Below are positions 11,879 to 24,527 of a stretch of 64,000 nucleotides of DNA, piece after piece (position 1 is the stretch's first letter; every line of letters begins with the position of its first letter). The notes beneath the pieces were generated by a model. The model was not told where the DNA came from, searched no databases, and saw only the letters and a list, made by a program, of their open reading frames with translations. Source of the stretch: Lineus longissimus (Eukaryota; Nemertea; Pilidiophora; Heteronemertea; Lineidae); the NCBI RefSeq assembly GCF_910592395.1, contig NC_088324.1:4678953-4742952 (forward strand), given 5' to 3'. Both the position numbers and the translations under genes were made by a program.

Positions 11879-12984
11879 AATGCTTACCATGCAATGCTTA
11901 CCATGCAATGCTCACCAAGCAATGCTCACCATGCAATGCTTACCATGCAATGCTTACCAAGCAATGCTTACCATGCAATGCTTACCATGCAATGTTTACC
12001 AATCAATGCTTACCAAGCAACGCTTACCATGCAATGCTTATCAAGCAATGCTTACCATGCGATGCTTACCAAGCAATGCTTACCAAGCAATGCTTACCAA
12101 GCAATGCTTACCATGCAATGCTTACCAAGCAATGCTTACCATGCAATGCTTACCATGCAATGCTTACTAAGCAATGCTTACCATGCAATGCTTACCATGC
12201 AATGCTTACCAAGCAATGCTTACCATGCAATGCTTACCATGCAATGCTTACCAAGCGATGCTTACCAAGCAATGCTTACCATGCAATGCTTTCCATGCAA
12301 TGCTTACCAAGCAATGCTTACCATGCAATGCTTACCATGCAATGCTTACCAAGCAATGCTTACCATGCAATGCTTACCATGCAATGCTTACCAAACAATG
12401 CTTACCAAGCAATGCTTACCATGCAATGCTAACCAAGCAATACTTATCATGCAATGCATACCAAGCAATGCTTACCAAGCAATGCTTACCATGCAATACT
12501 CACAAAGCAATGCTTACCAAGCAATGCTTACCATGCAATGCTTACCAAGCAGTGCTTACCAAGCAATGCTTACCAAGCAATGCTTACCAAGCAATGTTAC
12601 CAAGCAATGCTTACCATGCAATGCCTACCATGCAATGCTCACCAAGCAATGCTCACCATGCAATGCTCACCATGCAATGCTCACCATGCAATGCTCACCA
12701 TGCAATGCTCACCATGCAATGCTCACCATGCAATGCTCACCATGCAATGCTCACCATGCAATGCTCACCATGCGATGCTCACCATGCAATGCTCACCATG
12801 CGATACTCACCATGCGATGCTCACCAAGCGATGCTAACCATGCAATGCTCACCAAGCGATGCTCACCAAGCGATGCTCACCAAGCGATGCTCACCAAGCG
12901 ATGCTCACCAAGCGATGCTCACCAAGCGATGCTAACCAAGCGATGCTCACCAAGCGATGCTCACCAAGCGATGCTCACCATGCA

Positions 12985-14355
12985 ATGCTCACCAAGCAAT
13001 GCTCACCAAGCAATGCTCACCATGCAATGCTCACCAAGCAATGCTTACCAAGCAATGCTTACCATGCAATGCTTACCATGCAATGCTTACCAAGCAATGC
13101 TTACCAAGCAATGCTTACCAAGCAATGCTTACCATGCAATGCTTACCAAGCAATGCTTACCATGCAATGCTTACCATGCAATGCTTACCAAGCAATGCTT
13201 ACCATGCAATGCTTACCATGCAATGCTTACCAAGCAATGCTTACCATGCAATGCTTACCATGCAATGCTTACCAAGCGATGCTTACTAAGCAATGCTTAC
13301 CAAGCAATGCTTACCATGCAATGCTTACCAAGCAATGCTTACCAAGCAATGCTTGCCAAGCAATGCTTACCAAGCAATGCTTACCAAGCAATGTTACCAA
13401 GCAATGCTTACCATGCAATGCTTACCATGCAATGCTCACCAAGCAATGCTCACCATGCAATGCTCACCATGCAATGCTCACCATGCAATGCTCACCAAGC
13501 AATGCTCACCATGCAATGCTCACCATGCAATGCTCACCATGCAATGCTCACCATGCAATGCTTACCATGCAATGCTCACCATGCAATGCTCACCATGCAA
13601 TGCTCACCATGCAATGCTCACCATGCGATGCTCACCATGCAATGCTCACCATGCAATGCTCACCATGCGATACTCACCAAGCAATGCTCACCAAGCAATG
13701 CTCACCATGCAATGCTCACCAAGCAATGCTTACCAAGCAATGCTTACCATGCAATGCTTACCATGCAATGCTTACCAAGCAATGCTTACCAAGCAATGCT
13801 TACCAAGCAATGCTTACCATGCAATGCTTACCAAGCAATGCTTACCATGCAATGCTTACCATGCAATGCTTACCAAGCAATGCTTACCATGCAATGCTTA
13901 CCATGCAATGCTTACCAAGCAATGCTTACCATGCAATGCTTACCATGCAATGCTTACCAAGCGATGCTTACTAAGCAATGCTTACCAAGCAATGCTTACC
14001 ATGCAATGCTTACCAAGCAATGCTTACCAAGCAATGCTTGCCAAGCAATGCTTACCAAGCAATGCTTACCAAGCAATGTTACCAAGCAATGCTTACCATG
14101 CAATGCTTACCATGCAATGCTCACCAAGCAATGCTCACCATGCAATGCTCACCATGCAATGCTCACCATGCAATGCTCACCAAGCAATGCTCACCATGCA
14201 ATGCTCACCATGCAATGCTCACCATGCAATGCTCACCATGCAATGCTTACCATGCAATGCTCACCATGCAATGCTCACCATGCAATGCTCACCATGCAAT
14301 GCTCACCATGCGATGCTCACCATGCGATGCTCACCATGCAATGCTCACCATGCGA
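12985..14355 (+). repeat. 685-bp tandem duplication inside C1
   Basis: Two copies, about 12,985-13,670 and 13,671-14,355, are offset by 685 bp, which is 49 units minus one base, matching the single AATGTTACC in each (13,390 and 14,075). Marks shared at this offset include CGATGCTTACTAAG at 13,277 and 13,962. One substitution (CAATGC or CGATGC) was seen near 13,640 and 14,325. It gives C1 one more CpG-rich block than its sister copies. Confidence 0.9.
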
Positions 14356-14590
14356 TACTCACCATGCGATGCTCACCAAGCGATGCTAACCATGCAATGC
14401 TCACCAAGTGATGCTCACCAAGCGAAGCTAACCATGCAATGCTCACCAAGTGATGCTCACCAAGCGATGCTCATCAAGCGATGCTCACTAAGCGATGCTC
14501 ACCAAGCGATGCTCACCAAGCGATGCTAACCAAGCGATGCTCACCAAGCGATGCTCACCAAGCGATGCTTACCATGCAATGCTTACCAAG

Positions 14591-15262
14591 CAATGTTTAC
14601 CAAGCAATGCTTACCATGCAATGCTTACCATGCAATGCTTACCAAGCAATGCTTACCAAGCAATGCTTACCAAGCAATGCTTACCATGCAATGCTTACCA
14701 AGCAATGCTTACCATGCAATGCTTACCATGCAATGCTTACCAAGCAATGCTTACCAAGCAATGCTTACCATGCAATGCATACCAAGCAATGCTTACCAAG
14801 CAATGGTTACCATGCAATGCACACAAAGCAATGCTTACCAAGCAATGCTTACCATGCAATGCTTACCAAGCAATGCTTACCAAGCAATGCTTACCAAGCA
14901 GTGCTTACCATGCAATGCTTACCAAGCAATGTTTACCAAGCAATGCTTACCATGCAATGCTTACCATGCAATGCTTACCAAGCAATGCTTACCAAGCAAT
15001 GCTTACCAAGCAATGCTTACCATGCAATGCTTACCAAGCAATGCTTACCATGCAATGCTTACCATGCAATGCTTACCAAGCAATGCTTACCAAGCAATGC
15101 TTACCATGCAATGCATACCAAGCAATGCTTACCAAGCAATGGTTACCATGCAATGCACACAAAGCAATGCTTACCAAGCAATGCTTACCATGCAATGCTT
15201 ACCAAGCAATGCTTACCAAGCAGTGCTTACCATGCAATGCTTACCAAGCAATACTTACCAAA
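14591..15262 (+). repeat. 336-bp tandem duplication inside C1
   Basis: CAATGTTTAC occurs at 14,591 and again at 14,927, with the following GCATACC, ATGGTTACC and CACACAAAG units repeated at the same 336-bp (24-unit) offset. C2, C3 and C4 have this series once at the matching position. A further 28-bp duplication of CCATTCAATGC follows near 15,273 and 15,301. Confidence 0.88.
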
Positions 15263-18200
15263 GAATGCTTACCATTCAATGCTTACCAAGCAATGCTTAC
15301 CATTCAATGCTTACCAAGCAATGCTTACCAAGCAATGCTTACCAAGCAATGTTACCAAGCAATGCTTACCAAGCAATGCTTACCATGCAATGCTTACCAA
15401 GCAATGCTTACCAAGCAATGCTTACCATGCAATGCTTACCAAGCAATGCTTACCAAGCAATGCTTACCAAGCAATGCTTACCAAGCAATGCTTACCAAGC
15501 AATGCTTACCATGCAATGCTTACCAAGCAATGCTTACCAAGCAATGTTACCAAGCAATGCTCACCATGCAATGCTCACAATGCGATGCTTACCATGCAAT
15601 GCTTACCAAGCAATGCCTTCCAAGCAATGCTTACCTAGCAATACTTACCATGCAACGCTTACCATGCAATGCTCACCAAGCAATGCTCACCATGCAATGC
15701 TCACCATGCGATGCTCACCATGCGATGCTCACCATGCAATGCTCACCATGCGATACTCACCATGCGATGCTTACCAAGCAATGCTTACCATGCAATGCTT
15801 ACCATGCAATGCTTACCATGCAATGCTTACCAAGCAATGCTTACCATGCAATGCTTACCATGCAATGCTTACCAAGCAATGCTTACCAAGCAATGCTTAC
15901 CATGCAATGCTTACCAAGCAATGCTTAACAAGCAATGCTTACCAAGCAATGCTTACCATGCAATGCTTACCAAGCAATGCTTACCAAGCAATGCTTACCA
16001 AGCAATGCTTACCAAGCAATGCTTACCAAGCAATGCTTACCATGCAATGCTTACCAAGCAATGCTTACCAAGCAATGCTTACCATGCAATGCTTACCAAG
16101 CAATGCTTACCAAGCAATGCTTACCAAGCAATGCTTACCAAGCAATGCTTACCAAGCAATGCTTACCATGCAATGCTTATCATGCAATGCATACCAAGCA
16201 ATGCTTTCTAAGCAATGCTTGCCATGCAATGCTTACCAAGCAATGCTTACCAAGCAAAGCTTACCATGCAATGCTTACCAAGCAATGCTTACCAAGCAAT
16301 GCTTACCATGCAATGCTTACCAAGCAATGCTTACCATGCAATGCTTACCATGCAATGCTTACCAAGCAATGCTTACCATGCAATGCTTACCATGCAATGC
16401 TTACTAAGCAATGCTTACCATGCAATGCTTACCATGCAATGCTTACCAAGCGATGCTTACCAAGCAATGCTTACCAAGCAATGCTTACCATGCAATGCTT
16501 TCCATGCAATGCTTACCAAGCAATGCTTACCATGCAATGCTTACCATGCAATGCTTACCAAGCAATGCTTAACATGCAATGCTTACCATGCAATGCTTAC
16601 CAAGCAATGCTTACCATGCAATGCTTACCAAGCAATGCTTACCAAGCAATGCTTACCAAGCAATGCTTACCAAGCAATGCTTACCAAGCAATGCTTACCA
16701 AGCAATGCTTACCATGGAATGATTTCCATGCAATACTTACCAAGCAATGCTTACCATGCAATGCTTACCAAGCAATGCTTACCAAGCAATGTTACCAAGC
16801 AATGCTTACCATGCAATGCCTACCATGCAATGCTCACCAAGCAATGCTCACCATGCAATGCTCACCATGCAATGCTCACCATGCAATGCTCACCATGCAA
16901 TGCTCACCATGCAATGCTCACCATGGAATGCTTTCCATGCAATGCTTACCAAGCAATGCTTACCAAGCAATGCTTACCATGCAATGCTTACCAAGCAATG
17001 CTTACTAAGCAATGCTTACCATGCAATGCTTACCATGCAATGCTTACCAAGCAATGCTTACCATGCAATGCTTACCATGCAATGCTGACCAAGCAATGCT
17101 TACCATGCAATGCTTACCAAGTAATGCTTACCAAGGAATGCTTACCATGCAATGCTTACCAAGCAGTGCTTACCAAGCAGTGCTTACCATGGAATGCTCA
17201 CCATGCAATGCTCACCATGCAATGCTCACTATGCAATGCTTACCATGCAATGCTTACCAAACAATGCTTACCATGCAATGCTAACCAAGCAATACTTACC
17301 AAGCAATGCTTACCATGCATTGCATACCAAGCAATGCTTACCAAGCAATGCTTACCATGCAATGCTTACCATGCAATGCTTACCAAGCAATGCTTGCCAA
17401 GCAATGCTTACCAAGCAATGTTTCCAAGCAATGCTTACCATGCAATGCTTACCATGCAATGCTCACCAAGCAATGCTCACCATGCAATGCTTACCATGCA
17501 ATGCTTACCAAGCAATGCTTACCATGCAATGCTTACCATGCAATGTTTACCAATCAATGCTTACCAAGCAACGCTTACCATGCAATGCTTATCAAGGAAT
17601 GCTTACCATGCGATGCTTACCAAGCAATGCTTACCAAGCAATGCTTACCAAGCAATGCTTACCATGCAATGCTTACCAAGCAATGCTTACCATGCAATGC
17701 TTACCATGCAATGCTTACTAAGCAATGCTTACCATGCAATGCTTACCATGCAATGCTTACCAAGCAATGCTTACCATGCAATGCTTACCATGCAATGCTT
17801 ACCAAGCGATGCTTACCAAGCAATGCTTACCATGCAATGCTTTCCATGCAATGCTTACCAAGCAATGCTTACCATGCAATGATTACCATGCAATGCTTAC
17901 CAAGCAATGCTTACCATGCAATGCTTACCATGCAATGCTTACCAAACAATGCTTACCAAGCAATGCTTACCATGCAATGCTAACCAAGCAATACTTATCA
18001 TGCAATGCATACCAAGCAATGCTTACCAAGCAATGCTTACCATGCAATACTCACAAAGCAATGCTTACCAAGCAATGCTTACCATGCAATGCTTACCAAG
18101 CAGTGCTTACCAAGCAATGCTTACCAAGCAATGCTTACCAAGCAATGTTACCAAGCAATGCTTACCATGCAATGCCTACCATGCAATGCTCACCAAGCAA

Positions 18201-20274
18201 TGCTCACCATGCAATGCTCACCATGCAATGCTCACCATGCAATGCTCACCATGCAATGCTCACCATGCAATGCTCACCATGCAATGCTCACCATGCAATG
18301 CTCACCATGCAATGCTCACCATGCGATGCTCACCATGCAATGCTCACCATGCGATACTCACCATGCGATGCTCACCAAGCGATGCTAACCATGCAATGCT
18401 CACCAAGCGATGCTCACCAAGCGATGCTCACCAAGCGATGCTCACCAAGCGATGCTCACCAAGCGATGCTCACCAAGCGATGCTAACCAAGCGATGCTCA
18501 CCAAGCGATGCTCACCAAGCGATGCTCACCATGCAATGCTCACCAAGCAATGCTTACCAAGCAATGCTCACCATGCAATGCTCACCAAGCAATGCTTACC
18601 AAGCAATGCTTACCATGCAATGCTTACCATGCAATGCTTACCAAGCAATGCTTACCAAGCAATGCTTACCAAGCAATGCTTACCATGCAATGCTTACCAA
18701 GCAATGCTTACCATGCAATGCTTACCATGCAATGCTTACCAAGCAATGCTTACCATGCAATGCTTACCATGCAATGCTTACCAAGCAATGCTTACCATGC
18801 AATGCTTACCATGCAATGCTTACCAAGCGATGCTTACTAAGCAATGCTTACCAAGCAATGCTTACCATGCAATGCTTACCAAGCAATGCTTACCAAGCAA
18901 TGCTTGCCAAGCAATGCTTACCAAGCAATGCTTACCAAGCAATGTTACCAAGCAATGCTTACCATGCAATGCTTACCATGCAATGCTCACCAAGCAATGC
19001 TCACCATGCAATGCTCACCATGCAATGCTCACCATGCAATGCTCACCAAGCAATGCTCACCATGCAATGCTCACCATGCAATGCTCACCATGCAATGCTC
19101 ACCATGCAATGCTTACCATGCAATGCTCACCATGCAATGCTCACCATGCAATGCTCACCATGCAATGCTCACCATGCGATGCTCACCATGCAATGCTCAC
19201 CATGCAATGCTCACCATGCGATACTCACCATGCGATGCTCACCAAGCGATGCTAACCATGCAATGCTCACCAAGTGATGCTCACCAAGCGAAGCTAACCA
19301 TGCAATGCTCACCAAGTGATGCTCACCAAGCGATGCTCATCAAGCGATGCTCACTAAGCGATGCTCACCAAGCGATGCTCACCAAGCGATGCTAACCAAG
19401 CGATGCTCACCAAGCGATGCTCACCAAGCGATGCTTACCATGCAATGCTTACCAAGCAATGTTTACCAAGCAATGCTTACCATGCAATGCTTACCATGCA
19501 ATGCTTACCAAGCAATGCTTACCAAGCAATGCTTACCAAGCAATGCTTACCATGCAATGCTTACCAAGCAATGCTTACCATGCAATGCTTACCATGCAAT
19601 GCTTACCAAGCAATGCTTACCAAGCAATGCTTACCATGCAATGCATACCAAGCAATGCTTACCAAGCAATGGTTACCATGCAATGCACACCAAGCAATGC
19701 TTACCAAGCAATGCTTACCATGCAATGCTTACCAAGCAATGCTTACCAAGCAGTGCTTACCATGCAATGCTTACCAAGCAATACTTACCAAAGAATGCTT
19801 ACCATTCAATGCTTACCAAGCAATGCTTACCAAGCAATGCTTACCAAGCAATGTTACCAAGCAATGCTTACCAAGCAATGCTTACCATGCAATGCTTACC
19901 AAGCAATGCTTACCAAGCAATGCTTACCATGCAATGCTTACCAAGCAATGCTTACCAAGCAATGCTTACCAAGCAATGCTTACCAAGCAATGCTTACCAA
20001 GCAATGCTTACCATGCAATGCTTACCAAGCAATGCTTACCAAGCAATGTTACCAAGCAATGCTTACCATGCAATGCTCACAATGCGATGCTTACCATGCA
20101 ATGCTTACCAAGCAATGCCTTCCAAGCAATGCTTACCTAGCAATACTTACCATGCAACGCTTACCATGCAATGCTCACCAAGCAATGCTCACCATGCAAT
20201 GCTCACCATGCGATGCTCACCATGCGATGCTCACCATGCAATGCTCACCATGCGATACTCACCATGCGATGCTT

Positions 20275-22465
20275 ACCAAGCAATGCTTACCATGCAATGC
20301 TTACCATGCAATGCTTACCATGCAATGCTTACCAAGCAATGCTTACCATGCAATGCTTACCATGCAATGCTTACCAAGCAATGCTTACCAAGCAATGCTT
20401 ACCATGCAATGCTTACCAAGCAATGCTTAACAAGCAATGCTTACCAAGCAATGCTTACCATGCAATGCTTACCAAGCAATGCTTACCAAGCAATGCTTAC
20501 CAAGCAATGCTTACCAAGCAATGCTTACCAAGCAATGCTTACCATGCAATGCTTACCATGCAATGCTTACCAAGCAATGCTTACCAAGCAATGCTTACCA
20601 AGCAATGCTTACCAAGCAATGCTTACCAAGCAATGCTTACCATGCAATGCTTATCATGCAATGCATACCAAGCAATGCTTTCTAAGCAATGCTTGCCATG
20701 CAATGCTTACCAAGCAATGCTTACCAAGCAAAGCTTACCATGCAATGCTTACCAAGCAATGCTTACCAAGCAATGCTTACCATGCAATGCTTACCAAGCA
20801 ATGCTTACCATGCAATGCTTACCATGCAATGCTTACCAAGCAATGCTTACCATGCAATGCTTACCATGCAATGCTTACCAAGCAATGCTTACCATGCAAT
20901 GCTTACCATGCAATGCTTACCAAGCGATGCTTACCAAGCAATGCTTACCAAGCAATGCTTACCATGCAATGCTTTCCATGCAATGCTTACCAAGCAATGC
21001 TTACCATGCAATGCTTACCATGCAATGCTTACCAAGCAATGCTTAACATGCAATGCTTACCATGCAATGCTTACCAAGCAATGCTTACCATGCAATGCTT
21101 ACCAAGCAATGCTTACCAAGCAATGCTTACCAAGCAATGCTTACCAAGCAATGCTTACCAAGCAATGCTTACCAAGCAATGCTTACCATGGAATGATTTC
21201 CATGCAATACTTACCATGCAATGCTTACCAAGCAATGCTGACCAAGCAATGCTTACCATGCAATGCTTAACAAGCAATGCTTACCAAGGAATGCTTACCA
21301 TGCAATGCTTACCAAGCAATGCTTAACAAGCAATGCTTACCAAGCAATGCTTACCATGCAATGCTTACCAGGCAATGCTTACCAAGCAATGCTTACCAAG
21401 CAATGCTTACCAAGCAATGCTTACCAAGCAATGCTTACCATGCAATGCTTACCAAGCAATGCTTACCAAGCAATGCTTACCATGCAATGCTTACCAAGCA
21501 ATGCTTACCAAGCAATGCTTACCAAGCAATGCTTAGCAAGCAATGCTTACCAAGCAATGCTTACCATGCAATGCTTATCATGCAATGCATACCAAGCAAT
21601 GCTTTCTAAGCAATGCTTGCCATGCAATGCTTACCAAGCAATGCTTACCAAGCAATGCTTACCATGCAATGCTTACCATGCAATGCTTACCAAGCAATGC
21701 TTACCATGCAATGCTTACCATGCAATGCTTACCAAGCAATGCTTACCATGCAATGCTTACCATGCAATGCTTACCAAGCGATGCTTACCAAGCAATGCTT
21801 ACCAAGCAATGCTTACCATGCAATGCTTTCCATGCAATGCTTACCAAGCAATGCTTACCATGCAATGCTTACCATGCAATGCTTACCAAGCAATGCTTAA
21901 CATGCAATGCTTACCATGCAATGCTTACCAAGCAATGCTTACCATGCAATGCTTACCAAGCAATGCTTACCAAGCAATGCTTACCAAGCAATGCTTACCA
22001 AGCAATGCTTACCAAGCAATGCTTACCAAGCAATGCTTACCATGGAATGATTTCCATGCAATACTTACCAAGCAATGCTTACCATGCAATGCTTACCAAG
22101 CAATGCTTACCAAGCAATGCTTACCAAGCAATGCTTACCAAGCAATGCTTACCAAGCAATACTTACCAAGCAATGCTTACCAAGCAATGCTTACCAAGCA
22201 ATGCTTACCATGGAATGCTTTCCATGCAATGCTTACCAAGCAATGCTTACCATGCAATGCTTACCATGCAATGCTTACCAAGCAATGCTTACCAAGCAAT
22301 GCTTACCATGCAATGCTTACCATGCAATGCTTACCAAGCAATGCTTACCATGCAATGCTTACCATGCAATGCTGACCAAGCAATGCTTACCATGCAATGC
22401 TTACCAAGCAATGCTTACCAAGGAATGCTTACCATGCAATGCTTACCAAGCAGTGCTTACCATGG
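20275..22465 (+). repeat. CTTACC-only tract in C2
   Basis: About 2.2 kb contain no CTCACC unit and essentially no CpG apart from single CGATGCTTACC units. Similar tracts lie at 35,285-38,285 and 59,595-62,330. They contain the palindromic units, CTGACC units and most local duplications of the C region. Confidence 0.85.
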
Positions 22466-22535
22466 AATGCTCACCATGCAATGCTCACCATGCAATGCTC
22501 ACTATGCAATGCTTACCATGCAATGCTTACCAAAC

Positions 22536-22540
22536 AATAC
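22536..22540 (+). other. 5-bp truncated unit
   Basis: The sequence reads CCAAACAATACAATGCTTACC, so a unit of 14 bp is cut to AATAC: a 9-bp deletion and the largest unit-length change seen. It accounts, together with six one-base losses, for the C1-to-C3 offset of 7,111 being 15 bases short of a whole number of units. Confidence 0.85.
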
Positions 22541-24527
22541 AATGCTTACCAAGCAATGCTTACCAAGCAATGCTTACCATGCAATGCTAACCAAGCAATA
22601 CTTACCAAGCAATGCTTACCATGCAATGCATACCAAGCAATGCTTACCAAGCAATGCTTACCATGCAATGCTTACCATGCAATGCTTACCAAACAATGCT
22701 TACCAAGCAATGCTTACCATGCAATGCTAACCAAGCAATACTTACCATGCAATGCATACCAAGCAATGCTTACCAAGCAATGCTTACCATGCAATACTCA
22801 CAAAGCAATGCTTACCAAGCAATGCTTACCATGCAATGCTTACCAAGCAGTGCTTACCAAGCAGTGCTTGCCATGCAATGCTTACCAAGCAATGCTTACC
22901 AAGGAATGCTTACCATTCAATGCTTACCAAGCAATGCTTACCAAGCAATGCTTACCAAGCAATGTTACCAAGCAATGCTTACCATGCAATGCCTACCATG
23001 CAATGCTCACCAAGCAATGCTCACCATGCAATGCTCACCATGCAATGCTCACCATGCAATGCTCACCATGCAATGCTCACCATGCAATGCTCACCATGCA
23101 ATGCTCACCATGCAATGCTCACCATGCAATGCTCACCATGCAATGCTCACCATGCGATGCTCACCATGCAATGCTCACCATGCGATACTCACCATGCGAT
23201 GCTCACCAAGCGATGCTAACCATGCAATGCTCACCAAGTGATGCTCACCAAGCGATGCTCACCAAGCGATGCTCACCAAGCGATGCTCACCAAGCGATGC
23301 TCACCAAGCGATGCTAACCAAGCGATGCTCACCAAGCGATGCTCACCAAGCGATGCTCACCATGCAATGCTCACCAAGCAATGCTTACCAAGCAATGCTT
23401 ACCATGCAATGCTTACCAAGCAATGCTTACCAAGCAATGCTTACCATGCAATGCTTACCATGCAATGCTTACCAAGCAATGCTTACCAAGCAATGCTTAC
23501 CAAGCAATGCTTACCATGCAATGCTTACCGAGCAATGCTTACCATGCAATGCTTACCATGCAATGCTTACCAAGCAATGCTTACCATGCAATGCTTACCA
23601 TGCAATGCTTACCATGCAATGCTTACCAAGCAATGCTTACCATGCAATGCTTACCATGCAATGCTTACCATGCAATGCTCACCAAGCAATGCTCTCCATG
23701 CAGTGCTTACCATGCAATGCTTACCAAGCAATGCTTACCATGCAATGCTTACCATGCAATGTTTACCAATCAATGCTTACCAAGCAACGCTTACCATGCA
23801 ATGCTTACCATGCGATGCTTACCAAGCAATGCTTACCAAGCAATGCTTACCAAGCAATGCTTACCATGCAATGCTTACCAAGCAATGCTTACCATGCAAT
23901 GCTTACCATGCAATGCTTACTAAGCAATGCTTACCAAGCAACGCTTACCATGCAATGCTTATCAAGCAATGCTTACCATGCGATGCTTACCAAGCAATAC
24001 TTACCAAGCAATGCTTACCAAGCAATGCTTACCATGGAATGCTTTCCATGCAATGCTTACCAAGCAATGCTTACCAAGCAATGCTTACCATGCAATGCTT
24101 ACCAAGCAATGCTTACTAAGCAATGCTTACCATGCAATGCTTACCATGCAATGCTTACCAAGCAATGCTTACCATGCAATGCTTACCATGCAATGCTGAC
24201 CAAGCAATGCTTACCATGCAATGCTTACCAAGCAATGCTTACCAAGGAATGCTTACCATGCAATGCTTACCAAGCAGTGCTTACCAAGCAGTGCTTACCA
24301 TGGAATGCTCACCATGCAATGCTCACCATGCAATGCTCACTATGCAATGCTTACCATGCAATGCTTACCAAACAATGCTTACCATGCAATGCTAACCAAG
24401 CAATACTTACCAAGCAATGCTTACCATGCAATGCATACCAAGCAATGCTTACCAATCAATGCTTACCATGCAATGCTTACCATGCAATGCTTACCAAGCA
24501 ATGCTTGCCAAGCAATGCTTACCAAGC

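Larger units (their letters stand above)
9294..12830 (+). repeat. Segment B1, left copy of the 44.5-kb-spaced duplication
   Basis: From about 9,294 the order of rare variants matches 53,841 onward at an offset of 44,547. Matching marks include the short inverted motif (9,714 and 54,261), AATGTTACC (10,440 and 54,987) and AATGTTAAC (10,565 and 55,112). The offset becomes 44,561 near 10,840 and 44,771 by 11,250, which are whole numbers of 14-bp units gained on the right. It then reaches 45,680 because the right copy has an extra 909-bp tandem duplication. The left limit is clear: upstream of 9,294 and 53,841 the contexts differ. Confidence 0.88.
11866..17416 (+). repeat. Higher-order repeat C, copy C1 (5,551 bp)
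   Basis: I cut the C copies at the 13-bp unit containing AATGTTTCC, which recurs at 11,866, 17,417, 24,528, 29,338, 32,917, 34,050, 40,623, 41,602, 56,637, 57,546 and 62,581, and as AACGTTTCC at 38,539. In C1 the next 13-mer, AATGTTACC, follows at 727 bp (12,593), then at 797 bp (13,390) and 685 bp (14,075). C1 carries three CpG-rich blocks (12,639-13,040, 13,434-13,720 and 14,119-14,559). It also has a 336-bp and a 28-bp local duplication relative to C2, which account for the 364-bp difference between them in this part. Confidence 0.85.
17417..24527 (+). repeat. Higher-order repeat C, copy C2 (7,111 bp)
   Basis: This is the longest C copy. The landmark spacing from the left is 727, 797, 909 and 195 bp (13-mers at 18,144, 18,941, 19,850 and 20,045), shared with the other C copies apart from local duplications. 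Two CpG-rich blocks follow the start (18,189-18,596 and 18,986-19,425). From about 20,275 to 22,465 lies a long stretch of CTTACC units only. A one-off 5-bp unit (AATAC at 22,536-22,540) and a further gene-free C-type block (13-mer at 22,961, CpG block 23,006-23,376) fill the right side, as if a second truncated C unit had been fused in. Confidence 0.83.

Noticed and set aside
10385-14389. A 1,334-codon open reading frame and many other long plus-strand frames
   Set aside because: The frames overlap in all three phases and encode the same 14-residue repeat because the DNA unit has no stop codon and a length not divisible by 3. They begin and end at random variant units (TAA from CTTAAC or CTAACC, TGA from AAGTGATG or CATGATT), and no non-repetitive domain, signal or flanking gene is present.
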